Shown here: piece after piece, positions 1-9,901 of the stretch
Position numbering within the stretch: the first letter of the stretch is position 1
Layout: every line of letters begins with the position of its first letter
From: Roseateles_E cavernae
GTDB lineage: Bacteria > Pseudomonadota > Gammaproteobacteria > Burkholderiales > Burkholderiaceae_C
Direction: 5' to 3'
DNA length: 64,000 bases
NCBI RefSeq assembly: GCF_040187885.1
Contig: NZ_JBDPLH010000005.1
Span: forward strand, 259,062-323,061
Notes under the pieces: model-generated
The model's database searches: none
The model's input: only the letters and a program-made list of their open reading frames with translations
What the model was told of the DNA's origin: nothing
Made by a program: the position numbers and the translations under genes

Positions 1-479
1 GGGCGGGTGATGCCGACGGTGTCGCATTCCTGGAAGGCATCCAGGCCGATGGCCGGTGTCGGCACCTGGCCGGTCACGATCACCATCGGGATCGAGTCCA
101 TATAGGCGGTCGCGATGCCGGTGATCGCATTGGTGACGCCGGGGCCCGAGGTCACCAGGGCCACGCCGACATCGCCGGTGGCGCGGGCATAGCCGTCGGC
201 CGCATGGACCGCTGCCTGCTCATGGCGCACCAGCACATGCTGGATGGTGTCTTGTTTGTACAGTGCGTCGTAGATGTACAGCACTGCGCCGCCCGGGTAG
301 CCCCAAAGGTATTTGACACCTTCGGCCTGCAGGCAGCGAACGAGGATCTCCGAGCCGTTCAGCTCCGAAGACGCGGGGGAAGATGGGGGGGAATGCAGTT
401 GTGCCGCGGTGGCACGCTTGACTTCCGCGCTAGACATGTCCATTTCGAACCTCTGTGAATTTCTCTGACGAAAAACCAT
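1..479 (-). CDS. ilvB: Acetolactate synthase large subunit, 5' part (gene runs off the left edge)
   Basis: Thiamine-diphosphate enzyme that makes 2-acetolactate or 2-aceto-2-hydroxybutyrate, the first common step of valine, leucine and isoleucine synthesis in the cytoplasm. Only about the first 160 codons are present. They include the family's N-terminal fold with the catalytic glutamate in RHEQAAVHAADGYAR, then TSGPGVTNAITGIA, AYMDSIPMVIVTGQVP and a DAFQE segment. Two in-frame starts are possible. ATG at 479 has an excellent ribosome site (AAGGAG, 5-nt spacing) and adds a basic 12-residue leader. ATG at 443 (MDMSSAEV) has a weaker AGAGG. I chose 479 on the ribosome site, but the shorter form may be the usual annotation. 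The small subunit gene should lie to the left. It diverges from the sigma-factor operon. Confidence 0.93.
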   Translation of the reverse strand, partial: MVFRQRNSQRFEMDMSSAEVKRATAAQLHSPPSSPASSELNGSEILVRCLQAEGVKYLWGYPGGAVLYIYDALYKQDTIQHVLVRHEQAAVHAADGYARATGDVGVALVTSGPGVTNAITGIATAYMDSIPMVIVTGQVPTPAIGLDAFQECDTVGITR

Positions 480-593
480 TGGTGCTCCTTCTCGCGCCCT
501 CGTGAGGCGGATGTGGAGCCTGCGCGATCAAAAAGGTGGCGCCCCAGTCGGGCGGCCAGCTAAAGACCAAATTCAGCTCTTGTGCGAAGCAGC

Positions 594-599
594 ATTATG
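594..599 (-). promoter_or_regulatory. Candidate -10 element for acetolactate synthase
   Basis: On the minus strand this reads CATAAT, 5/6 to the sigma-70 -10 consensus, and would give a leader of roughly 105 nt before the ATG at 479. No convincing -35 box stands at the right distance. I found no leader peptide rich in branched-chain codons in the leader, so classical attenuation is not supported. Confidence 0.25.
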
Positions 600-698
600 C
601 ACGGACTTGCCGCTTATTCGCCATTTCGACGGAGACTGACGGGCCTAATGCAATAATTCGCGGCGTTTTCGCCAGCTCAGGGCTCGCCCGCCAAACTT

Positions 699-1265
699 TT
701 GGCCACCGACAAAGAACTCAACGAATTCCTCCGCAGCGTCGAAAAAAGGGCGTTCAAACGCAGCGCCTATATGGTGCGCGATGACGATGCCGCCCTGGAC
801 ATCGTGCAGGACGCCATGATCCGCCTGGCCGAAAAATACTTCGACCGCCCGGCGGCGGAGCTGCCGCTGTTGTTCCAGCGCATCTTGTCGAATGCGACGA
901 TGGACTGGTTCCGCCGGCAAAAGGTGCGACGCGCCGTGATGCAGAACATGTCAGACTTCGAGTCTGCAGATGCCGATGGCGACTTCGACCTGCTGGAATC
1001 GCTCGAAACCCGCGACGGTGCCCTCGGGGCGCTGAGCGCAGCAGATGAGGTGTCGAGACAGCAAATCCTGCAGGCGATCGACAAGGAAGTCTCGGAGTTG
1101 CCAACGCGTCAACGCGAAGCCTTTCTGCTGCGTTACTGGGAAGAGCTGGATGTGGCGGAGACCGCATCCGTGATGGGATGTTCGGAGGGCAGTGTCAAGA
1201 CGCATTGCTCCCGGGCCGTCCATTCGCTTGCAAAATCATTGAAGGCCAAGGGAATCACACTATGA
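699..1265 (+). CDS. RNA polymerase sigma factor, ECF-like (sigma-70 family)
   Basis: 188 residues. Region 2 is visible as RDDDAALDIVQDAMIRLAEKY and LPLLFQRILSNATMDWFRRQK. Region 4 is visible as LPTRQREAFLLRYWEELDVAETASVMGCSEGSVKTHCSRA, a helix-turn-helix that would read a -35 element. The start is TTG at 699; there is no in-frame ATG before the upstream stop at 654 and no strong ribosome site, so expression may be weak or the start differs. The stop overlaps the ATG of the next gene (ATGA), so the two are translationally coupled. Sigma factor plus DUF3619 plus DUF3106 plus RDD is a conserved Burkholderiales order. The regulon is unknown. The following membrane protein is the obvious candidate for a partner or anti-sigma factor, but that is inference. 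Confidence 0.9.
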   Translation: MATDKELNEFLRSVEKRAFKRSAYMVRDDDAALDIVQDAMIRLAEKYFDRPAAELPLLFQRILSNATMDWFRRQKVRRAVMQNMSDFESADADGDFDLLESLETRDGALGALSAADEVSRQQILQAIDKEVSELPTRQREAFLLRYWEELDVAETASVMGCSEGSVKTHCSRAVHSLAKSLKAKGITL

Positions 1266-1756
1266 ACAAGCCTCAGCGTTCGCATCTCGCACAGGAGCAG
1301 GACACCCTCGTGTCACGCTTTGGCCTGCGCGTCGCCGCAGGCTTGACCGAACAGGGTGAGCAGCTGTCGCAAGACGTCAGCGAGCGCCTGCGCTTCGCCC
1401 GCGAGCAGGCCCTGCTGAAGGCGCGCAGCGCCCGCGCCGCGCAGCCGCAGCTCGCCACCGAGGCGGTGCAGCAAGGTGGCGCGAGCCTGGCTTTGCGCGG
1501 CCCCGGCGGCGGTCGCTGGCTCAAGCTGGCCTCCTTGCTGCCGCTGCTGCTGCTGGTCCTGGGCCTGCTGCTGATCCAGCACAGCCAGTGGTACCAGCAG
1601 ATCACCGCAGCCGCCGAAGTGGATGCCGCCCTGCTCTCCGACCAGTTGCCGCCGGCCGCCTATGGCGATCCGGGCTTCCGGGAGTACCTCAGCGACGAGG
1701 AGCAGGCCCAGCAGCCGCCCGAGCAGCAGCAACAGCAAGCGCGCGAGCAGAAGTAA
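1262..1756 (+). CDS. DUF3619 family membrane protein
   Basis: 164 residues starting MNKPQRSHLAQEQ. The ATG overlaps the sigma-factor stop by 4 nt. A soluble charged N-terminal half (about residues 1–85) is followed by one strong transmembrane segment (LASLLPLLLLVLGLLLI, about 90–107) and a periplasmic tail that contains a DAALLSDQLPPAAYGDPGF-like motif and ends in a Gln-rich run. This single-pass shape, with a cytoplasmic domain directly behind a sigma-factor gene, resembles anti-sigma factors, though DUF3619 has no proven function that I know of. It lies 12 nt before the DUF3106 gene in the same operon. Confidence 0.85.
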   Translation: MNKPQRSHLAQEQDTLVSRFGLRVAAGLTEQGEQLSQDVSERLRFAREQALLKARSARAAQPQLATEAVQQGGASLALRGPGGGRWLKLASLLPLLLLVLGLLLIQHSQWYQQITAAAEVDAALLSDQLPPAAYGDPGFREYLSDEEQAQQPPEQQQQQAREQK

Positions 1757-1768
1757 CGAGCCGGCCGC

Positions 1769-2614
1769 ATGACATGTCCTGCCCCGACGCTGCGCTCAGC
1801 CCTTTCCGTCGCTCCTCCTCTCGCCCGTTCCATGCTGCGGGCCCTCGGCACCGCCGTGCTGATCGCCTCGGCCCAGGCCCAGGCCCAATCTCCAATGCCG
1901 CCGCCGACCGGTACGGAGACGGCGCCGCCGTCTGAGCCGGCGGTCGGAGCCTCCGCAGCGCTGCCGGTCAGAAAACCAGCCGCCATCGATTCCGGCGCCC
2001 AGTGGCAGACACTGAAGCCGAGCCAGCAGCATCTGCTCGCGGCGCTGGAGGGCGAGTGGAGCGAGATGGACCCGTCCCGCAAGGGTAAATGGCTGGAACT
2101 GGCGGCCCGCTATCCCAGCCTGCCGGCCGATGAGCAGCTGCGCGTGCAGGAGCGCATCAGCAGCTGGGCCAAGCTGAGCCCGGCCGAGCGCCAGCAGGCC
2201 CGCCTCGGTTTTCGCGCCGCGCGCGAACTCAAGGCCGACGAGCGGCAGGCCAAATGGGAGGCTTACCAGGCCCTGCCCACCGAGCGTCGCCAGGAGCTGG
2301 CCGACAAGGCCGCCCAGAAGCTGAGCCAGCCGACCAGCGGCAGCAAGCCGGGCGCGCGCCCCGCCACCAAGGCGCCGGCGCCGCCCACCGCACAGCCGCT
2401 GATGGTCCCTGTGCTGCCCAAGAACCAGCCCGAGCTGCCGCTGGGCCCGACGCTGCTGCAGGCCAAGCCCGGCGCCAGCACGGTGCTCATCAATCAGGGC
2501 AAGGGTGCTCAGCGCCCGACAGGCCGGGTCAAGCCCGGCTTCGATGCCAGCCTGGTCGACAGCGCCACCTTGCTGCCCAAGCCGGCCCGGCCACGCGCCT
2601 CAGACAACAATTGA
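1769..2614 (+). CDS. DUF3106 family exported protein
   Basis: 281 residues. A signal peptide is visible around MLRALGTAVLIASAQAQAQ; the ATG at 1832 would give a more typical N terminus than the ATG at 1769. The mature part has the DUF3106 core (about residues 85–175), repeated Trp-centred helices such as EGEWSEMDPSRKGKWLELA, RISSWAKLSPAERQQAR and ADERQAKWEAYQALPTERR. This LSPxER/Wxx pattern recalls periplasmic CpxP-like helical sensors. A Pro/Ala-rich tail follows. It lies 12 nt after DUF3619 and 7 nt before the RDD gene. The function is unknown; an envelope role fits its location and operon. Confidence 0.82.
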   Translation: MTCPAPTLRSALSVAPPLARSMLRALGTAVLIASAQAQAQSPMPPPTGTETAPPSEPAVGASAALPVRKPAAIDSGAQWQTLKPSQQHLLAALEGEWSEMDPSRKGKWLELAARYPSLPADEQLRVQERISSWAKLSPAERQQARLGFRAARELKADERQAKWEAYQALPTERRQELADKAAQKLSQPTSGSKPGARPATKAPAPPTAQPLMVPVLPKNQPELPLGPTLLQAKPGASTVLINQGKGAQRPTGRVKPGFDASLVDSATLLPKPARPRASDNN

Positions 2615-2621
2615 TCCACCG

Positions 2622-3140
2622 ATGACTGAATCTTCTCGCGGCGCAGCCGGCGACGCCGCCCCCGGCGTGGCCCGCCGCCTGGCCTGCTTCATTTACGAAG
2701 GCGTGCTGCTGTTCGGCGTGGTCTTCATCTCGGGCTATCTGTATTCGACCCTGACTCAGCAGCGCCATGCGATGCAGGGCCAGCATGGGCTGCAGGCCTT
2801 TTTGTTCATCGTGCTGGGCATCTACTTCATCTGGTTCTGGTCGCACGGCGGCCAGACGGTGGCGATGAAGGCCTGGCATATCCGTGTCGTCGACAGCCAG
2901 CAGCGCCCGCTGGGTCAATGGCGCGCGCTGGCGCGCTATCTGCTCAGCTGGCTGTGGTTTCTGCCGGCGCTGCTGAGCGTCTGGCTCCTGGGCCTGCATG
3001 GCCTGGGTGCGATCTTCGGCAGTCTGTTCGCCGGTGTGCTCGCCTACGCGGCGCTGGCCTGGCTGCATCCGCAGCGCCAGTTCCTGCATGATGCGATCTG
3101 CGGCACCCGGCTGATCACCCAGCGCCCGGTCAAGCGCTGA
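2622..3140 (+). CDS. RDD family integral membrane protein
   Basis: 172 residues from ATG 2622 (MTESSRGAAG). The RDD hallmark is seen as ARRLACFIYEGVLLFGVVF (Arg and Asp/Glu positions in the first helix) and GQTVAMKAWHIRVVD after the second helix. Four hydrophobic segments can be drawn. Members are small inner-membrane proteins of mostly unknown function, some linked to ion or amino-acid transport. It is the last gene of the sigma-factor operon and converges on glnB with only 24 nt between the stops. Confidence 0.85.
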   Translation: MTESSRGAAGDAAPGVARRLACFIYEGVLLFGVVFISGYLYSTLTQQRHAMQGQHGLQAFLFIVLGIYFIWFWSHGGQTVAMKAWHIRVVDSQQRPLGQWRALARYLLSWLWFLPALLSVWLLGLHGLGAIFGSLFAGVLAYAALAWLHPQRQFLHDAICGTRLITQRPVKR

Positions 3141-3164
3141 GCTGACCGGGCGAGGCCGCAGCGC

Positions 3165-3503
3165 TCAGACCGCCGCTTCGTCGGTCTCGCCGGTGCGAAT
3201 GCGCACCACCTGCTCGACCGGAGTCACAAAGATCTTGCCGTCGCCGATCTTGCCGGTCTTTGCGGCCTTCAGGATGGCGTCGATGCAGCGCTCGACATCC
3301 TCGTCCTTGACCACCACCTCGACCTTGACCTTGGGCAGGAAGTCGACCACGTACTCGGCGCCGCGGTACAGCTCGGTATGACCTTTCTGACGACCGAAAC
3401 CCTTGACCTCGGTGACGGTCAGGCCCGAGGCGCCGACCTCGGCCAGCGACTCACGGACTTCGTCCAGCTTGAAGGGCTTGATGATGGCGGTGATTTGCTT
3501 CAT
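3165..3503 (-). CDS. glnB: Nitrogen regulatory protein P-II
   Basis: 112-residue trimeric signal protein that senses 2-oxoglutarate, ATP/ADP and, through uridylylation, glutamine. It regulates GlnE, NtrB and other targets in the cytoplasm. The T-loop with the uridylylated Tyr51 is intact (HTELYRGAEYVVDFLPK), as are the B-loop (AAKTGKIGDGKIFV) and the C-loop with its VRIRTGE end. Length is exactly that of the family. It lies 55 nt downstream of the NAD synthetase gene on the same strand, a conserved betaproteobacterial arrangement that suggests cotranscription and pairs nitrogen sensing with a glutamine-using enzyme. No NtrC-type promoter is evident in the short gap. Confidence 0.96.
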   Translation of the reverse strand: MKQITAIIKPFKLDEVRESLAEVGASGLTVTEVKGFGRQKGHTELYRGAEYVVDFLPKVKVEVVVKDEDVERCIDAILKAAKTGKIGDGKIFVTPVEQVVRIRTGETDEAAV

Positions 3504-3558
3504 GGCGGGGGCTCCGAGGGGATTTGAACTGTTTGTGATTTAAGCACGAACCCGGGGC

Positions 3559-5613
3559 CTAATCGGGGATGCGATCGAGATCGGCCAGCCAGATCGCCGA
3601 CTCCGAATCACTGGGCGCACGCCAATCGCCCCGCGGCGACAGCGAACCGCCGCTGCCCACCTTGGGCGCGTTGGGCACACAGCTGCGCTTGAACTGGCTG
3701 CCCTTGAAGAAACGCTGCACAAAGATGCGCAACACCCGCTTGATCTCGGCCAGCGTGTACTCGTTGCGCTGCACATGGGCCTCGTCCGGCCAGGCGCCGC
3801 GCTCGCGCGAGCCCCAGGCATGGCGCGCCAGGAAAGCGATCTTGCTCGGCGCATAGCCGTGCCGCAGCGTGTAGAACAGGTGGAAGTCCTGCAGCTCGTA
3901 GGGCCCGATCATGGCCTCGGTGCTTTGCAAGACCTGACCCTCGCTGCCCGAACCGGGTGTGATGGGGACCAACTCGGGGCTGATCTCGGTATCCAGAATG
4001 TCCAGCAAGACCTGGTGGTCGGCCTCGCCCAGCTGACCGGTCTCGGCCACCCAGCGCACCAGGTACTTGATCAGGGTCTTGGGCACGCTGGCGTTGACGT
4101 TGTAGTGCGACATATGGTCGCCCACGCCATAGGTGCACCAACCCAAGGCAAGCTCGCTCAGATCGCCAGTGCCCAGCACCAGCGCGCCCTGGTGGTTGGC
4201 CAGGCGAAACAGGTGGTTGGTTCGCTCGCCGGCCTGCACGTTCTCGAAGGTGATGTCGTAGACCGGCTTGCCGTCCGCGTAGGGATGGCCCAGGTCCTTC
4301 AGCATCTGCTCGCAGCTGGGTCGGATGTCGATCTCGGACGCGCTGCAGCCGATCGCCCGCATCAGCCGCCAGGCCTGGTCGCGGGTGCGCTCGCCGGTGG
4401 CATAGCCGGGCATGGTGTAGGCCAGGATATGGCTGCGCGGCAGGCCCAGCTGGTCCATCGCCCGCGCGGCCACCAGCAAGGCATGGGTGGAATCGAGCCC
4501 GCCGGACACGCCGATGACCAGCTTGGCGATGCCGCTGGACGCCAGCCGCTGCACCAGGGCCTGCACCTGGATGTTGTAGACCTCCTCGCAGCGCTCGTCG
4601 CGGCGGCCGCGATCGGCCGGAACATACGGGAAACGCTCGACCCTGCGCTGCAAGGCCAGCGGCGCCTCGCGCTCGATGTCCAGGTCGAACTCGATCGTGC
4701 GATGCGCCTTGACGGCGGCGGCGTGGCTGCGCACCGACTGGCCGAAGCTGGTCTGGCGCATGCGCTCGCGCGCCAGCCGCTCCAGGTCGACATCGGCCGT
4801 GATCAGCTGCGAGCGGCGCTGGAAGCGTGCCGACTCGGCCAGCGCCTCGCCGTTCTCGTAGATCAGGGCCTGGCCGTCCCAGGCCAGATCGGTGCTCGAT
4901 TCGCCGGCCCCGGCCGAGCTGTAGACATAGGCCGCCAGGCAGCGCGCCGACTGCTGCGCGACCAGTTGCCGGCGGTAGTTGGCCTTGCCGACGATGACGT
5001 TGGAGGCCGACAGATTGACCAGCACGGTCGCGCCGGCCAGCGCCGCGAAGGAGGACGGCGGGATCGGCGTCCAGACGTCCTCGCAGATCTCCACATGCAC
5101 GCGCAGCAGTGGCAGATCGGCGGCCGCGAACAGCTGCTGGCTGCCGAAAGGCACACGCTGGCCCAGCAGTGTGATCTCGCCGACGGTGGCCTCCTCGGCC
5201 GCGCTGAACTGGCGCGCTTCGTAGAACTCGCCGTAGTTGGGCAGATAGGTCTTGGGCACGACACCCAGCAGCCGGCCGCGCTGCAGCACGACGGCGCAGT
5301 TGAACAGGCGCTGCTCGACCCGCAGCGGCATGCCGACGATGGCCAGCGTCGGCAGCGCTTCCGAGGCCCGCAGCACCGCAGCCAGCGCGGCCTCGCAGCC
5401 GTCCAGCAGCGCGCGTTGGTGGAACAGATCGTCGCAGCTATAGCTGGAGAGGCCCAGCTCGGGGAAGGCCGCCACGGCCGCACCGCTGGCCGCCGCCTCG
5501 ATCAAGAGCGCGGCGGTCTGCTGGCCGTTATAGGCCGGGTCGGCGACCCGGCACAGCGGCACGCCGACGGCGACGCGGGCGAAATCGTGGTTGTAGAGGT
5601 TGTCGAAACGCAT
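3559..5613 (-). CDS. nadE: Glutamine-dependent NAD(+) synthetase
   Basis: 684 residues. It amidates nicotinic acid adenine dinucleotide to NAD using glutamine and ATP. The N-terminal nitrilase-fold glutaminase domain (about 1–290) shows the catalytic Glu in AAFPELGLSSYSCDDLF and the catalytic Cys in VHVEICEDVWTPIPPS. The C-terminal synthetase domain (about 340–650) has the PP-loop GVSGGLDSTHALL, the NAD-contacting LALGWCTYGVGDHMSHYNVN and the ITPGSGSEGQ region. Full family length; ammonia should be channelled between the domains. The downstream neighbour is glnB. It diverges from the FemAB-like gene with 58 nt between starts. Confidence 0.96.
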   Translation of the reverse strand: MRFDNLYNHDFARVAVGVPLCRVADPAYNGQQTAALLIEAAASGAAVAAFPELGLSSYSCDDLFHQRALLDGCEAALAAVLRASEALPTLAIVGMPLRVEQRLFNCAVVLQRGRLLGVVPKTYLPNYGEFYEARQFSAAEEATVGEITLLGQRVPFGSQQLFAAADLPLLRVHVEICEDVWTPIPPSSFAALAGATVLVNLSASNVIVGKANYRRQLVAQQSARCLAAYVYSSAGAGESSTDLAWDGQALIYENGEALAESARFQRRSQLITADVDLERLARERMRQTSFGQSVRSHAAAVKAHRTIEFDLDIEREAPLALQRRVERFPYVPADRGRRDERCEEVYNIQVQALVQRLASSGIAKLVIGVSGGLDSTHALLVAARAMDQLGLPRSHILAYTMPGYATGERTRDQAWRLMRAIGCSASEIDIRPSCEQMLKDLGHPYADGKPVYDITFENVQAGERTNHLFRLANHQGALVLGTGDLSELALGWCTYGVGDHMSHYNVNASVPKTLIKYLVRWVAETGQLGEADHQVLLDILDTEISPELVPITPGSGSEGQVLQSTEAMIGPYELQDFHLFYTLRHGYAPSKIAFLARHAWGSRERGAWPDEAHVQRNEYTLAEIKRVLRIFVQRFFKGSQFKRSCVPNAPKVGSGGSLSPRGDWRAPSDSESAIWLADLDRIPD

Positions 5614-5671
5614 GGACGAATCCTGCCATCAAAGCGAAGGAATTGCGCTTGCCCCTAAGATTTGTTGATCC

Positions 5672-6832
5672 ATGAAACCCTCCCCTGCGACGCTGCGCGT
5701 TGATGACAACCCCCTAGCCCTGGCGCCCGAAGCCTGGAACGCCTTGCTGGCGGCATCGGCCCGGCCGACGCCCTTCATGCGCCACGAGTACCTGCAGGCC
5801 CTGCACGATTCCGGCTCGGCCGTCGAGGCCACCGGCTGGCAGCCGCTCTACCTCAGCGCCTGGCAAGACGAGCAGACCCTGATCGCCGCCTGCCCGGCCT
5901 ATCTGAAAAGCCACTCCTACGGCGAGTATGTGTTCGACTGGGCCTGGGCCGATGCCTACCGCCGCCATGGCCTGGACTACTACCCCAAGCTGCTGGTGGC
6001 CGTGCCCTTCACGCCGGTGCCAGGCAGCCGGCTGCTGGCGCGCGATGACGAGGCCCGCGCGCTGCTGATGCGAGGACTGCAGGCGCTGGCCGAGCAGCAG
6101 GGCCTGTCCTCGGCCCATCTGCTGTTCGGCGACGCGCCGGACCAGGCCGCCGCGCAGCAGCAGGACTGGATGGCGCGCAGCGGCGTGCAGTTCCATTGGC
6201 GCAACCGCGAACCCCCGCCCTATGGCTCGTTCGAGGAATTCCTGGCCACGATGCAGCGCGACAAGCGCAAGAAGATCCAGCAGGAACAGCGCAAGGTACG
6301 CGAGGCCGGCATCGTCTTCGAGGCCCGGCGCGGTGCGCAGATCCGGGCCGAGGACTGGGACTTCTTCTACCACTGCTACCGGCTGACCTACCGCGCCCAC
6401 CACAGCACGCCCTATCTGACGCGGGCCTTCTTCCAGGCCATGGCCGAGACCATGGCCGAGCACTGGCTGCTCTTCATCGCCCGGCGGGGTGAGGAGCGCG
6501 TGGCGGCATCGCTGCTCGCGCTGGACCCCGAGCGCGGCCATGCCTATGGTCGCTACTGGGGCGCCACCGAGACCATCTCCTGCCTGCACTTCGACGCCTG
6601 CTACTACCAGCCGCTGACTTGGTGCATAGAGAACGGTTTCCACAGCTTCGAGGGCGGAGCCCAGGGCGAGCACAAGATGGCCCGCGGGCTGATGCCGGTG
6701 GCCACCGGTTCCAGCCACTGGCTGGCCCACCCCGACTTTCGCGATGCGGTCGGCGACTTCCTCGCCAGGGAGGGGCAGGCCATGCGTGGCTACGTCAACG
6801 AACTGGAAGAGCACCGCCCGTTCAAGGCGTAA
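5672..6832 (+). CDS. FemAB-like GNAT-fold protein (DUF482 / peptidoglycan-recognition family)
   Basis: 386 residues. It belongs to the proteobacterial DUF482 family, with a double GNAT fold distantly related to FemA/FemB aminoacyl transferases. Visible landmarks are PFMRHEYLQALHDSGS near the N terminus, CPAYLKSHSYGEYVFDWAWADAY, RDKRKKIQQEQRKV at mid-length, and FEGGAQGEHKMARGLMPV near the C terminus, where the CoA- or aminoacyl-binding fold would be. No signal peptide, so it is cytoplasmic. The substrate is unproven. It ends at a strong hairpin terminator shared with the convergent ppa gene. Confidence 0.85.
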   Translation: MKPSPATLRVDDNPLALAPEAWNALLAASARPTPFMRHEYLQALHDSGSAVEATGWQPLYLSAWQDEQTLIAACPAYLKSHSYGEYVFDWAWADAYRRHGLDYYPKLLVAVPFTPVPGSRLLARDDEARALLMRGLQALAEQQGLSSAHLLFGDAPDQAAAQQQDWMARSGVQFHWRNREPPPYGSFEEFLATMQRDKRKKIQQEQRKVREAGIVFEARRGAQIRAEDWDFFYHCYRLTYRAHHSTPYLTRAFFQAMAETMAEHWLLFIARRGEERVAASLLALDPERGHAYGRYWGATETISCLHFDACYYQPLTWCIENGFHSFEGGAQGEHKMARGLMPVATGSSHWLAHPDFRDAVGDFLAREGQAMRGYVNELEEHRPFKA

Positions 6833-6833
6833 A

Positions 6834-6861
6834 AAAGCCCCGGCCTTGCGGGCGGGGCTTT
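6834..6861. terminator. Bidirectional intrinsic terminator between the FemAB-like gene and ppa
   Basis: AAAGCCCC (6834–6841) pairs with GGGGCTTT (6854–6861) around a 12-nt loop. It has an A-run on one side and a T-rich stretch on the other, so it can serve both converging genes. Confidence 0.85.
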
Positions 6862-6886
6862 CTTCAACCGGGGGGGCAGGTCTTGC

Positions 6887-7426
6887 TTACTTCTGCTCAG
6901 CCTTGGCATAGTTGGCCAGACCGGACACGATCTCGGCCTTGGCAGCCTCCGGGCCTTCCCAGCCCTTGACCTTGACCCACTTGCCGGCTTCCAGGTCCTT
7001 GTAGTGCTCGAAGAAATGCTGGATGGCCTTCAGGCGCATCTGGTTGATGTCCTCGGGCTTTTGCCAGTGCGAGTAGATCGGCAGCACCTTGTCGATCGGC
7101 ACGGCCAGCAGCTTGGCGTCGCCGCCGGCTTCGTCGTCCATCTGCAGCACGCCGATGGCGCGGCAGGTCACGACCACGCCCGGGGTCAGCGCGAAGGGCG
7201 TGATCACCAGCACGTCAACCGGATCGCCGTCATCGGCCAGCGTGCGCGGGATATAACCGTAGTTGCAGGGATAGTGCATCGCCGTCGTCATGAAACGGTC
7301 GACGAACAGCGCGCCGCTTTCCTTGTCGACCTCGTACTTGATCGGGTCGGCGTTCATCGGGATTTCGATGACGACATTGAATTGCTCGGGCGCCTTGGCG
7401 CCGGGGGTCACGTTGTGCAGGCTCAT
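6887..7426 (-). CDS. ppa: Inorganic pyrophosphatase (soluble, family I)
   Basis: 179 residues from ATG 7426 (MSLHNVTPGAKAPEQ). It hydrolyses cytoplasmic pyrophosphate to phosphate and drives biosynthetic reactions forward. Family I signatures are present: EIPMNADPIKYEVDKESG, the YGYIPRTLADDGDPVDVLV block with the metal-binding aspartates, and KVLPIYSHWQKPEDIN. Length is normal. It stands back-to-back with the gene of a membrane-bound, ion-pumping pyrophosphatase (hppA), separated by about 210 nt, so both pyrophosphate sinks of the cell are side by side. Confidence 0.96.
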   Translation of the reverse strand: MSLHNVTPGAKAPEQFNVVIEIPMNADPIKYEVDKESGALFVDRFMTTAMHYPCNYGYIPRTLADDGDPVDVLVITPFALTPGVVVTCRAIGVLQMDDEAGGDAKLLAVPIDKVLPIYSHWQKPEDINQMRLKAIQHFFEHYKDLEAGKWVKVKGWEGPEAAKAEIVSGLANYAKAEQK

Positions 7427-7638
7427 GATTTTTGAAACGCCAGGGGAAACCCGAATTCTAGCGGCAGGCCTTGCCAGCGCCTGACACCCGTGTCGGCGAC
7501 CGATCCACTGGTAAACGCTCAATCGCCGGGGCGGGCCGCTCCCTTAGCATGCGCCGACCGACCTGTTCAAGCGTGCGGGACTGGCGTTGTGTGCGGGCGT
7601 TCATCCAAAACGGCAGATACAACAGAGGAGACATCTAC

Positions 7639-9795
<2,157 letters not shown>

Positions 9796-9811
9796 GCACC
9801 AAGCCCCAAAA

Positions 9812-9835
9812 AAACAGCCCGCATGCGGGCTGTTT
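9812..9835 (+). terminator. Intrinsic terminator after hppA
   Basis: Perfect 24-bp palindrome: AAACAGCCCGC (9812–9822), AT, GCGGGCTGTTT (9825–9835). It begins 16 nt after the hppA stop and is preceded by an A-run. Confidence 0.85.
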
Positions 9836-9901
9836 CTACTTTGAAGCCGGCCCGCCAGGCCCCACAATCAGCCGCACAGGGACACAGGGATTTCTATCGC
9901 C

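Noticed and set aside
480..640. Branched-chain attenuator leader peptide before acetolactate synthase
   Set aside because: No short frame rich in Leu, Val or Ile codons and no terminator/antiterminator stems in the leader.
3775..5658. A 627-codon plus-strand frame opposite nadE
   Set aside because: Composition (Gln/Ala/His/Gly-rich) is that of an antisense shadow in a GC-rich gene; nadE on the other strand has all family motifs.
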